From NCBI GenBank assembly GCA_905214875.1, contig CAJMNR010000029.1, forward strand, positions 1-53,358: a stretch of 53,358 nt of DNA. The letters run 5' to 3'. This stretch comes from an uncultured bacterium. GTDB lineage: Bacteria; Bacillota; Clostridia; Lachnospirales; Lachnospiraceae. The position numbers were made by a program, and so were the translations under genes. The number at the start of each line of letters is the position of its first letter. Position 1 is the first letter of the stretch. This document shows positions 8,692 to 15,693 of the stretch, in pieces. The notes under the pieces were generated by a model. That model did not search any database and was not told the DNA's origin. It worked only from the letters and a program-made list of their open reading frames with translations.

Positions 8692-9198
8692 ATGAATTTA
8701 AGATTGGCAAACAGGAATGATTTATCGCAACTTAAAGTTGTATACAAGGAAATCATTAAGAATATGGATGAAAATGACGTCTGCATCTGGGATGAAATTT
8801 ATCCATGCGAGTTTTTGGAAGATGACATTGAAAATAATCAACTTTATGTGTTGATGGACAATGATAAAATAGCGGCTGCATTTGCATTATGCGACTCTAA
8901 TGAGGGTGCAGAACATGTGACATGGAAAGAGGAGAACACTTCCGCCTTATATATTGATCGTTTAGGGGTAAACGTCAATTACTTAAGAAAAGGAATCGGA
9001 AGCATTATGTTGAATAAAGCTCTTGAAATTGCAAGAGAAAAAGGAGTCCAATATCTAAGACTTTTTGTCGTTGATATAAATGAGCCAGCAATAAATCTTT
9101 ATAAAAAATCCGGTTTTGAAATGGCCCAAGGAATCTATGATGAAGTCATTGAAGATTATGTATTGCGTGAATATGGCTTTGAAAGAGCTACAATTTAA
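8692..9198 (+). CDS. GNAT family N-acetyltransferase
   Basis: A 168-residue single-domain GNAT. Motif A reads IDRLGVNVNYLRKGIGSIML near residues 84-103, followed by the typical ALEIAREKG helix. Motif B is NEPAINLYKKSGFEMAQG. The ATG has AGGAGG nine bases upstream. The gene is divergent from the potassium channel gene and followed by a VOC gene about 65 bases later, possibly co-transcribed. The substrate is unknown. Confidence 0.88.
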   Translation: MNLRLANRNDLSQLKVVYKEIIKNMDENDVCIWDEIYPCEFLEDDIENNQLYVLMDNDKIAAAFALCDSNEGAEHVTWKEENTSALYIDRLGVNVNYLRKGIGSIMLNKALEIAREKGVQYLRLFVVDINEPAINLYKKSGFEMAQGIYDEVIEDYVLREYGFERATI

Positions 9199-9265
9199 TT
9201 TTTAATCTACGTTTGTGATGTATTATGCTTGCCGGATGCTTAGTATTTGATGGGGGATAAGGAAA

Positions 9266-9631
9266 ATGAGATGTAAGATTTCTTCTTTGTATCTATGTGT
9301 AAAGGATATGAAGCGAGCCATACGGTTTTACGAAGCCTTCTTTGAACAAGAGGTGACTGTAAAAGATGAAATCTATAGTGTTTTTGAGATCAATGGATTT
9401 CGTCTTGGACTGTTCGCTTATGAAAAGATGAACGAGCTCCACACGTTTGGAAGCAATTGTTTGCCAAGTATAGCAGTTGAAAATGTGGAGGTCTTGAGAC
9501 AGAAAATGAACAACTTAGAGTGTTGTTTTCCATTAACCAAGATAGGAACCAATTGGGTGACGGAGTTTATTGATTCGGAAGGAAATCACATGGAACTGAC
9601 GGCACCCGTTGATGGTGAGAAAATTGTATGA
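9266..9631 (+). CDS. VOC superfamily (glyoxalase/bleomycin-resistance-like) protein
   Basis: A 121-residue protein of the vicinal-oxygen-chelate fold. It starts SSLYLCVKDMKRAIRFYEAFF, the standard first beta-strand and helix of the family, and ends EFIDSEGNHMELTAP, where the Glu is a usual metal ligand. One monomer supplies one VOC unit; these enzymes act as dimers. They isomerise, cleave or sequester small toxic molecules. The GGGGGATAAGG ribosome region precedes the ATG. The exact reaction cannot be predicted. Confidence 0.82.
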   Translation: MRCKISSLYLCVKDMKRAIRFYEAFFEQEVTVKDEIYSVFEINGFRLGLFAYEKMNELHTFGSNCLPSIAVENVEVLRQKMNNLECCFPLTKIGTNWVTEFIDSEGNHMELTAPVDGEKIV

Positions 9632-9741
9632 ATATTGGCTTAGCCAAAAGAAAAAAGAGAACAATCTGAAACAATTTTAGATACCGTCTACAAAAATAAA
9701 GTATAATGCTATATATACAGGATTGAAAGGAAGGAGTGCAT

Positions 9742-10470
9742 ATGAAACTATTAATTATTCGTCACGGTGACCCGAATTACGAAATTGACTCGTTAACTCC
9801 AAAGGGATGGAGGGAAGCAGAACTTTTATCAGAACGAATTTCTAAGCTGGATATTCGAGACTTTTACGTATCCCCATTGGGACGAGCAAAGGATACCGCA
9901 GCTACAACACTTAATAAAATGAATCGTACTGCCGAAGAACTGCCTTGGCTTCGAGAGTTTAATGCGCCGATTCGACGTCCGGATGCCCAAGACAAGATTA
10001 TTACATGGGATTGGCTTCCAAAGGATTGGACAGAGGTACCGGAATACTTTAGCAAGGATGATTGGAGTTCGACGGATATTATGAAAGAGGGAAATGTACT
10101 AAAAGAGTATCAGTGGGTAACTTCTAATTTCGATCGTCTTCTTGCAAAACATGGATATGTTAGAGAGAAAAACTACTATCGGGTGGAGCAGGCAAATACA
10201 GATACGATCGTGCTGTTTTGCCATTTTGGAGTGGAATGCGTATTATTAAGCAGATTACTAAACATCTCCCCAATGGTACTTTGGCACGGAGCATGTGCAG
10301 CTCCAACTTCTGTAACTACAGTTGTAACAGAAGAAAGAAGGAAAGGAATTGCTTATTTTAGAATGAGTTCTTTTGGCGACATTTCGCATTTATATGTGGC
10401 AGATGAAATACCTTCTAAGGCAGCTAGATTTTGTGAGACATATGATGAGTTTGATGAGAGACATGATTGA
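9742..10470 (+). CDS. Histidine phosphatase (phosphoglycerate mutase-like) family protein
   Basis: A 242-residue protein starting MKLLIIRHGDPNYE, the RHG motif with the phospho-accepting His at residue 8, followed by LTPKGWREAELLSERI and YVSPLGRAKDTA, all hallmarks of the branch-1 family. A second catalytic His lies in VLFCHFGVECVLL. It is longer than typical small phosphatases because of a mid-protein insertion with several Trp and acidic residues. ATG at 9742 is chosen over an in-frame GTG two codons earlier because GGAAGGAG ends six bases before it. Predicted cytoplasmic phosphatase of unknown substrate. Confidence 0.87.
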   Translation: MKLLIIRHGDPNYEIDSLTPKGWREAELLSERISKLDIRDFYVSPLGRAKDTAATTLNKMNRTAEELPWLREFNAPIRRPDAQDKIITWDWLPKDWTEVPEYFSKDDWSSTDIMKEGNVLKEYQWVTSNFDRLLAKHGYVREKNYYRVEQANTDTIVLFCHFGVECVLLSRLLNISPMVLWHGACAAPTSVTTVVTEERRKGIAYFRMSSFGDISHLYVADEIPSKAARFCETYDEFDERHD

Positions 10471-10521
10471 TATTTCATGAGACTTTAACAGAGAAAGTAT
10501 AGTGAAAAAGGAGGGAATGAG

Positions 10522-11331
10522 ATGGTAAGGTTAGATGCCAGTGAGGTGGAGGAATATAAAGAGTTTAATCCGGAAAGTAGCAGCATCTATTTTACATGTA
10601 TCCTTAAAGGAAAAGCAGATGGAATCATATGGGCGAATCGTAAGAAATCGCCTGATTTTTTTCTCGTGTGGAGTCCATATCAAGAAGGATTTCAGTTAAT
10701 CGGACAACCACTTGCTAAGAATGAATGGGAGGAATTTGGAGATTGGTTTGAAAGCACAATTATTCCGTTTCTAATCAAGCAAGGCATGGATTATTTTGAA
10801 TATGGTGCTGATACGAAAGAACTAGCAGATATGTTTCAAAGTATATTTGCAAAGAAAGAGATTTTTACATCAGAACAGAAAATCTTTCATTGGTCGCTAG
10901 CAAAAACAGACTTGAGTCAACCGAAAGGATATGAAATAAAGAAGGTGGATCCGACTTTTTTAGAAAATAACTATCAGAACAATGAGTACATATTGGATGA
11001 ACTAAAAAGAGCATATGGAGATGTAAAAAAATACTTCGGTCATGGAATTGCCTATGTTGCAATACAAGAGAATAGGATCGTTGCAAGAGCGGATATGCTT
11101 TTTAGTGACCAAGGATATGGTAACATCTCTGTTGATACGGATGAAGCACACCGAAGAAAAGGGCTAGCCGCTTATCTTGCTATGAAAACGATAGAAGATA
11201 CACGCAAACTAGGACTTTGTCCAATCTGGGATTGTACCGATGACAATTTTGCATCAGAGAATACGGCGAAAAAATGTGGGTTTCAAATGATACGTAAAGA
11301 GAGTATTTCATGGTTTATAATAGGAGGTTAA
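10522..11331 (+). CDS. GNAT acetyltransferase (long, PF12746-like form)
   Basis: A 269-residue protein whose C-terminal third holds the GNAT signature NISVDTDEAHRRKGLAAYLA near residues 197-216, then CPIWDCTDDNFASENTAKKC. This last stretch strongly resembles the long GNAT acetyltransferase family that carries WDxxxxNxaS. The N-terminal 150 residues have no motif and probably form the first half of that two-lobed fold. The ATG has AGGAGG seven bases upstream. It is followed four bases after the stop by the start codon of a broken kinase gene, so the two once formed an operon. Confidence 0.82.
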   Translation: MVRLDASEVEEYKEFNPESSSIYFTCILKGKADGIIWANRKKSPDFFLVWSPYQEGFQLIGQPLAKNEWEEFGDWFESTIIPFLIKQGMDYFEYGADTKELADMFQSIFAKKEIFTSEQKIFHWSLAKTDLSQPKGYEIKKVDPTFLENNYQNNEYILDELKRAYGDVKKYFGHGIAYVAIQENRIVARADMLFSDQGYGNISVDTDEAHRRKGLAAYLAMKTIEDTRKLGLCPIWDCTDDNFASENTAKKCGFQMIRKESISWFIIGG

Positions 11332-11334
11332 TAG

Positions 11335-11456
11335 ATGGTAAACATTTAGTATATCGGTGGTTCTCCTTGCAGCGGTAAAAGTACGATCGAAGAAGAACTA
11401 TCCAAAAGACATGAACTGTATTATTTTAAAGAAGATGATTATTTGGGAGGAGTAAG
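11335..11456 (+). pseudogene. N-terminal remnant of a P-loop kinase with in-frame TAG
   Basis: Reads MVNI, then TAG (11347-11349), then YIGGSPCSGKSTIEEELSK and ending EDDYLGGVR, where it runs into the start of the next gene. GGSPCSGKST is a clear Walker A motif, so this is the first 40 codons of a small-molecule or nucleotide kinase-like P-loop protein. It is dead twice over: a nonsense codon at position 5, and loss of everything after the DDY acidic motif. Its AGGAGG site and start codon survive just downstream of the GNAT gene. A possible missing C-terminal part lies at 23495-24043. Confidence 0.75.
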
Positions 11457-11840
11457 ATGTTTTTTTCAATATTAGGAGCGTCACTTTTGGCAATCATTGC
11501 AGTCTTTAATGTATTAATAATAATAGGATTGCCGTTAGGTGAGTTTACATTAGGCGGAAAATATAAAGTTTTACCACTAAAAATGAGAGTCCTAAGTGGC
11601 ATCTCGATTCTTATACAACTACTTGCGATGGTGAGCATACTGCAGGTGGGAGAAATGATTTCGGAAGTTATTTCGATGAGTGTTGCGAAAGGCATTTGCA
11701 TAGTCTTTGCAATATATCTTGTGCTAAATACGATTATGAACTTTTTTTCACATAGCAAGAAAGAAAAGTATGTCATGACGCCATTGGCATTGATTTCATC
11801 GGTATGCTTTTTTTGTACTTTCTTCGGAGTATGCATTTAA
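11457..11840 (+). CDS. Small four-helix membrane protein, function unknown
   Basis: A 127-residue protein with four hydrophobic segments, starting FFSILGASLLAIIAVFNVLI and ending ISSVCFFCTFFGVCI. The middle carries PLGEFTLGGKYKVLP, a short conserved-looking loop seen in hypothetical Firmicute membrane proteins. GGGAGGAG lies ahead of the ATG, within the tail of the kinase relic. Its start coincides with the truncation point of that relic, so a deletion probably brought it there. No function can be assigned. Confidence 0.75.
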   Translation: MFFSILGASLLAIIAVFNVLIIIGLPLGEFTLGGKYKVLPLKMRVLSGISILIQLLAMVSILQVGEMISEVISMSVAKGICIVFAIYLVLNTIMNFFSHSKKEKYVMTPLALISSVCFFCTFFGVCI

Positions 11841-11943
11841 ACACATAAAATGTAATTAAAGTAGGTTGTGGGGGGAAATCGTAAGTGATACAATAAACGA
11901 TAAACTAAGTACATAGAATAATAAAATTTGTGGAGGACGAAGA

Positions 11944-12456
11944 ATGAACATAAGATTAGTGAAACTGTCACAAGAATATAAGCAACAATTATTTGATATG
12001 ATGGATGAGTGGCTTGCCGTAGAACAAAAATTTTCTCCTTATGCGATTCGGAAAAATGATTATCACAATTTTGAGTATTATCTTGAGCATCTGGAAATAA
12101 GCGAGGAAATCGATGGACGAGTTCCTGATTCTACTTTCTTTTGTCTGGATGTGGAACGGAATATCTTCGTTGGTGCAATCAATATCAGACATTATCTCAA
12201 TGAGTCGTTGCTCCGTGATGGAGGACATATTGCTGATGGAGTACGCCCAAGTGAGCGCTGTAAGGGGTACGCAACCGCGATGATCGGAATGGGCTTAGAG
12301 GAATGTCGAAAACTTGGAATTACAAAAGTACTGATGACATGTAACAAAGATAATATCGCTTCTGCCAAGACAATTAGGAAGAATGGTGGTGTTCTTGAGA
12401 ATGTAGTCATTGATGAAGAAGGCATTGTAGTGCAACGGTATTGGATACAACTATAA
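11944..12456 (+). CDS. GNAT family N-acetyltransferase
   Basis: A 170-residue GNAT. Motif A is seen as ADGVRPSERCKGYATAMIGM near residues 97-116, and motif B as CNKDNIASAKTIRKNGGVLE. The latter is characteristic of a common Firmicute group of uncharacterised acetyltransferases. The N-terminal half is Tyr/Phe/Glu rich. TGGAGG precedes the ATG. It is followed 43 bases later by the nitroreductase gene, so the two may share a transcript. Substrate unknown. Confidence 0.88.
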   Translation: MNIRLVKLSQEYKQQLFDMMDEWLAVEQKFSPYAIRKNDYHNFEYYLEHLEISEEIDGRVPDSTFFCLDVERNIFVGAINIRHYLNESLLRDGGHIADGVRPSERCKGYATAMIGMGLEECRKLGITKVLMTCNKDNIASAKTIRKNGGVLENVVIDEEGIVVQRYWIQL

Positions 12457-12499
12457 GTTTTAGCTGATGTAGAAGAAGTATTTAGTGAGGGGGAGTAAG

Positions 12500-13126
12500 A
12501 TGGAGTTTTATGAAGTGGTAAAGAGAAGAAGAACAATAAGGGAGTTCGAGAATGTAGAAATTGATTCAGTAACAATTGAGAGAATTTTAGAAGCAGGACT
12601 AAAAGCGCCGACAAATGATCATATGAGAGATTGGCACTATGTCGTAATAAATAATAAGGACACTGCGATGAAGCTATTGGATTTGGTTCCAAAAGAGTTT
12701 TCTGATGAGGAAATGAATCAGCTTATTAAGGCTTGGAATTTGAATGATAAGGAACAGCAGGATTGTTATAGAACTGCGGTCCCAAAACAGCACAGAATGT
12801 TGATGGATGCTGCTGTGATCATTATCCCGTTGCTCAAACAGAAAACGAACATATTAAAGCCAGAGAATCTTTCTCATTTGAATGGATTTGCATCAATCTG
12901 GTGCAGTATTGAAAATATATTCTTGGCTGCTACAGCTGAGGAATATGCCTGTACACTTAGGATTCCCCTCGGAAAGGAAGATGAGTGGGCAAGGGAGGTA
13001 CTTAAATATCCAGATGGGTATATAATGCCTTGCTTCATCGGAATAGGAAAACCTAAAAAAGATGCAACAATCGTTAAGCAAAAAGAGATTGATGTGAAAG
13101 AAAGAATTCATTGGAACAAATGGTGA
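12500..13126 (+). CDS. Nitroreductase family protein (FMN-dependent)
   Basis: A 208-residue flavoprotein. It starts MEFYEVVKRRRTIREF, the standard FMN-phosphate binding RRSxR-type element, then EAGLKAPTNDHMRDWHYVVI, the second FMN contact. The C-terminal half has the family's IENIFLAATAEEYACTLRIP helix and a final IGIGKPKK. Such enzymes use NAD(P)H to reduce nitroaromatics, quinones or flavins. ATG at 12500 is chosen because GAGGGGGAG precedes it; a GTG five codons earlier lies within that site. A perfect-stem terminator follows. Confidence 0.88.
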   Translation: MEFYEVVKRRRTIREFENVEIDSVTIERILEAGLKAPTNDHMRDWHYVVINNKDTAMKLLDLVPKEFSDEEMNQLIKAWNLNDKEQQDCYRTAVPKQHRMLMDAAVIIIPLLKQKTNILKPENLSHLNGFASIWCSIENIFLAATAEEYACTLRIPLGKEDEWAREVLKYPDGYIMPCFIGIGKPKKDATIVKQKEIDVKERIHWNKW

Positions 13127-13169
13127 TGAAAGTAGAGAAGTATAAAAGTATTATATTAGAGTAGATAGT

Positions 13170-13210
13170 AAAAAAGCTTCTAGAATTGGCAGAGATCTAG
13201 AAGCTTTTTT
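13170..13210 (+). terminator. Terminator after nitroreductase
   Basis: A perfect 15-bp stem: 13170-13184 pairs with 13196-13210, loop 11 bases, distal arm ending in TTTTTT. Confidence 0.9.
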
Positions 13211-13212
13211 TA

Positions 13213-13305
13213 CGCGGGCAACCAGCAAAAGGGCTGCTTGCATGACCTTAGCGACTGCCGCGATAACGAGAGAAACTCGCAGAGCGCGTTTCTTCTCGTT
13301 GGTAC
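13213..13305. repeat. GC-rich hairpin element
   Basis: About 90 bases of clearly higher GC than the surroundings. It contains two hairpins: a small one around GCAACCAGC / GGCTGCTTGC (about 13218-13241) and a larger one whose arms CGAGAGAAACTCGC and GCGCGTTTCTTCTCG flank AGA (about 13270-13301). No reading frame. It shares the words CGCGGGCAA and ACGAGAG with the element at 15232-15386, so the two may be diverged copies of one palindromic repeat family. Similarity beyond those words is weak. Confidence 0.45.
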
Positions 13306-13381
13306 AAAATTGGAGAAGAATCGTATATTTTATTTATTCTTGATCCATAAAACTTTATTATAAATAAAATTTTACATTTGG

Positions 13382-13410
13382 TTTGCATTTATTTCATTTA
13401 TAGGTATAAT
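13382..13410 (+). promoter_or_regulatory. Promoter without an intact gene
   Basis: TTTGCA at 13382-13387, 17-base spacer, TATAAT at 13405-13410. Downstream is AAAGGAAAG and a GTG, but that frame closes after 11 codons. A different frame encodes a hydrophobic stretch (FEYIDFFVPIVLIYTVYTL) ending at about 13558. It looks like a frameshifted small membrane gene. Confidence 0.45.
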
Positions 13411-13660
13411 TGATATCAAAATCTAATAAAAGGAAAGAGTGTATAAAAGTGGAAAAAAGTAAATATACCAATTTCAATATTTGAATACATTGATTTTTTC
13501 GTTCCTATAGTATTAATTTACACAGTATATACGTTGATTATTTACTTCAAAAAATAATGTATTCTTAGTAAGCCCTCTACCTCCATGAATGTATAAAATA
13601 AGTGGTAATAGTTCCAGGTTCTATTATAAGATCTGGTAATCCTCGAAATATCCTGATTGT
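13411..13660. other. Intergenic, gene relics only
   Basis: Holds the frameshifted hydrophobic frame noted for the promoter at 13382-13410. It also holds a 19-base stretch around 13552-13570 (AATAATGTATTCTTAG then AAG) matching the SLC13-like permease gene at 21060-21079 with one difference. Nothing else was recognised. Confidence 0.35.
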
Positions 13661-14635
13661 CTATTTAGAGCTGAAATCCTGCCAGTGTTCGTTGGTGCCA
13701 ATTTCGGCATGATCACCCCAAAATGCATTCCTTGCATAACTGTCATCTTTAAGCCAGTACATTAGCCAGGCTGTTACATAAGAATCACTTTGCCAAAGCA
13801 TATCTGGGTGTTCTGTGTCTGATTTTCTAGCCATTACAGCAGGAACATTCTTCGGTAAAGCATTATAATTAGCCTCTAATTCAGAAAGTGGCAGTACAGT
13901 TTCTGAATCAAATTTTCCAGTGCCAGCTAACATCAATGTTGGTATATTAATTTTGGTAAGGTCATATGCGTAGGCATCATCACTGCCAATGTTATGTCCC
14001 CATGAAAGGGCGACTGCAAGAGGATTTGAGGTTGAACTTAATGTGAAAATGCATTTATAGAGGATTCCATTATCATAATCTGTAACTGCATTATATGCTC
14101 CTTCCCCTCATTGGGAATGCCCTCCAATTGCTATTTTATTTGTATCAATTAATCTCGCTATTTCGGCTGTTTCTAATGCAAAGTCAAGGGCAAGGGAAGC
14201 AGAGCGTCCATCCCAGCTCACTTCATAGTCATTACCAATAACAACAAATCCCCAACTTGCTAAATGTTCGAATATTTGCTCATATTTGGTATATGGTGTA
14301 CCGGTGCCATTTACCATAACTACAAGAGGATATGTTTCATCCGTTTCGGTGTCTGGATACCATACTTTAAAATGTCTTTGCTTTGATGTGTTTTTTTCAG
14401 AATTATATTCCATTTCAGGGGCTTTATATGATTTGCTTGATACTTCGTAGGTTCCAAGAGCTGCGTATTTTTCCTCAATAGCTCCACCGGTTATCTGTTG
14501 ATTCCAATAATCTTTGGGAACAGCTTTTTGAAATGATGCGTAAATCAAAAAAGCTATAACTAGGATGATTGGAATAAGAATGATTGCGAATATCATACGT
14601 GGCCACTTCCTTCTTTTCTTGTTATTATGTTTCAT
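13661..14635 (-). pseudogene. Secreted/membrane-anchored alpha/beta hydrolase interrupted by in-frame TGA
   Basis: One continuous minus-strand frame of 324 codons, broken only by TGA at 14108-14110. The N-terminus has KKRRKWPRM and a hydrophobic anchor (residues about 10-32). Then come YPLVVMVNGTGTPYTKYEQI and the nucleophile elbow IAIGGHSQ, where the codon after Gln is TGA instead of the expected Gly (GGA). The remainder (GEGAYNAV, PTLMLAGTGKFD, SDTEHPDMLW, GDHAEIGTNEHW) supplies the rest of the fold. It resembles the dienelactone/PET-hydrolase-like group. A single G-to-T change explains the stop. Promoter, ribosome site (AAGGAG) and divergent TetR are intact, so inactivation looks recent, or is a sequencing error or recoding. 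Confidence 0.8.
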
Positions 14636-14654
14636 TTCGTGTCTTTCTCCTTTG

Positions 14655-14703
14655 TTGACGGCTAGAACATAACATGCTACAATTGCTGGAACAATTGTTC
14701 CAG
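14655..14703. promoter_or_regulatory. Divergent promoters with shared TetR operator palindrome
   Basis: CTGGAACAATTGTTCCAG at 14686-14703 is a perfect 18-bp palindrome. On the plus strand TTGACG (14655-14660), 17 bases, TACAAT (14678-14683) puts the tetR transcription start inside it. On the minus strand TTGTTC (14689-14694, inside the palindrome), 17 bases, TATGTT (14666-14671) drives the hydrolase gene. One bound TetR dimer would block both. Confidence 0.72.
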
Positions 14704-15225
14704 ATGAAAAAATATACGGATGAGGGAACGGATTTTATAAGGGAATGCATAGGTACTTCAATCTTTGAGTTAATGAAGCAGAAGAAATTTGATGAAATAT
14801 CAGTAACGGAGATCTGTTCAAAAGCAAATGTCGGAAGAACTACCTACTATCGTTATTATGGGGCAAAGACTGGGAAAAAAGATGCACTTGTATTTACGTT
14901 ACAGAATCAGTTGCAAAGCAAGTTGACTGGGGATTGTTCTCTTAATGAAATAGATAAGACATTTCTTGAATTCATATTCGATAAAAAAGAGGAATTACGA
15001 ATGATTAATAACAATGGAATTGTTGATGTAATAGATTCTCTTATATTTAATATATATGGACCTGACGCAAAGGATGACAAAAGCATGCGTTACACGAAAT
15101 ATGCGGCAGCTGGATTATGGGTAGGTCTCATTCGGGCAATTTTGGCGAATGATTTCGCTGACGATGCAGAAGTCGTACAGGAAAATATGGCAACTGGTAT
15201 TATGCAACTTATTGCAAACAGATAG
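14704..15225 (+). CDS. TetR family regulator, divergent from hydrolase
   Basis: A 173-residue repressor. The helix-turn-helix covers residues about 12-60: FIRECIGTSIFELMKQKKF, then EISVTEICSKANVGRTTYYRYY, the TetR recognition pattern. The C-terminal part resembles the TetR_C domain of the short clostridial group and ends ENMATGIMQLIANR. An in-frame ATG at 14674 lies upstream of the -10 and would not be transcribed, so 14704 is chosen. The mRNA leader would then be only about 14 bases with no ribosome site, suggesting near-leaderless translation. It probably represses itself and the divergent hydrolase through the 18-bp palindrome. Confidence 0.85.
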   Translation: MKKYTDEGTDFIRECIGTSIFELMKQKKFDEISVTEICSKANVGRTTYYRYYGAKTGKKDALVFTLQNQLQSKLTGDCSLNEIDKTFLEFIFDKKEELRMINNNGIVDVIDSLIFNIYGPDAKDDKSMRYTKYAAAGLWVGLIRAILANDFADDAEVVQENMATGIMQLIANR

Positions 15226-15231
15226 AAAAGA

Positions 15232-15386
15232 CGGCCCCAAAAGCGGGGCGTGTGATGCGCACTCACCTGAAAGGAAGATGTCGCTACCAAGACCAGGTTC
15301 GGCGCGGGCAAAGTGTGTGTTCCTTGACAAATGCAAAAGACGCGAGAGTGTGTGGAACACACACTTTGTTCTAAAACGAGAGAGCA
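15232..15386. repeat. GC-rich element with 15-bp perfect inverted repeat
   Basis: About 155 bases of high GC inside AT-rich DNA. It begins with a GCCCC/GGGGC hairpin (15234-15249), which may serve as the tetR terminator. It then carries a perfect 15-base inverted repeat (CAAAGTGTGTGTTCC at 15309-15323 and its complement at 15354-15368) around a 30-base loop. It ends exactly where a beheaded MerR coding sequence resumes, so it is probably an inserted palindromic element or a deletion scar. No transposase or clear target duplication is visible. Confidence 0.5.
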
Positions 15387-15630
15387 TTTAAAAATAGGAG
15401 ATGGAAAATTCAATTTTGTGGATCCAAAAGATTTGCTTGTTTTACCAGCAGGAGAGTATGCAGTCTGCCAAGTTCAAATTAATCATGAACAAGCAGATTT
15501 TTCCCATTTATTTAAATGGTTGGAACAAAATGGCTACGTGATAGGTGAGATATTTGCAGAAGAAAAAGGGTTACAACTGTATGATTATCTAAATGATTAT
15601 CGCTGTGAAATTAAGGCACGCATAATTTAA
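15387..15630 (+). pseudogene. C-terminal effector-binding remnant of a MerR-type regulator
   Basis: About 80 codons reading DPKDLLVLPAGEYAVCQVQ and later EQNGYVIGEIFAEEKGLQLY. This matches the last strands of the GyrI-like effector-binding domain found at the C-terminus of MerR-family multidrug regulators. The DNA-binding helix-turn-helix, the coiled coil and half of the effector domain are missing. The frame runs upstream into the GC-rich hairpin element, whose codons are not regulator sequence. A MerR-style operator-promoter follows nine bases after the stop and drives a MATE gene, so this is the relic of that gene's own regulator. Confidence 0.7.
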
Positions 15631-15638
15631 TAAAAAAC

Positions 15639-15669
15639 TTGACAATGGAGTTACTCCATCCTTTATGCT
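15639..15669 (+). promoter_or_regulatory. MerR-type promoter with 19-bp spacer and central dyad
   Basis: TTGACA at 15639-15644 and TATGCT at 15664-15669 are separated by 19 bases. The spacer holds the perfect dyad ATGGAG-TTA-CTCCAT at 15645-15659. An overlong spacer with a dyad between -35 and -10 is the signature of MerR-family activation, in which the regulator untwists the DNA. Confidence 0.78.
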
Positions 15670-15693
15670 CGTATGTGAAAGGATGGATTTTTT

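Noticed and set aside
6150..12456. Integron-like cassette array of GNAT and resistance genes
   Set aside because: Genes carry their own promoters and terminators. No attC-like sites recur between them and no integrase is present.
14108..14110. Selenocysteine codon in the hydrolase
   Set aside because: The position is a structural Gly of GxSxG next to the catalytic Ser. No convincing SECIS stem was recognised, and a single point mutation explains it.
15331..15386. Start of an intact 99-residue protein at 15331
   Set aside because: The first 18 codons are the arm of a GC-rich inverted repeat, and recognisable protein begins only after it.
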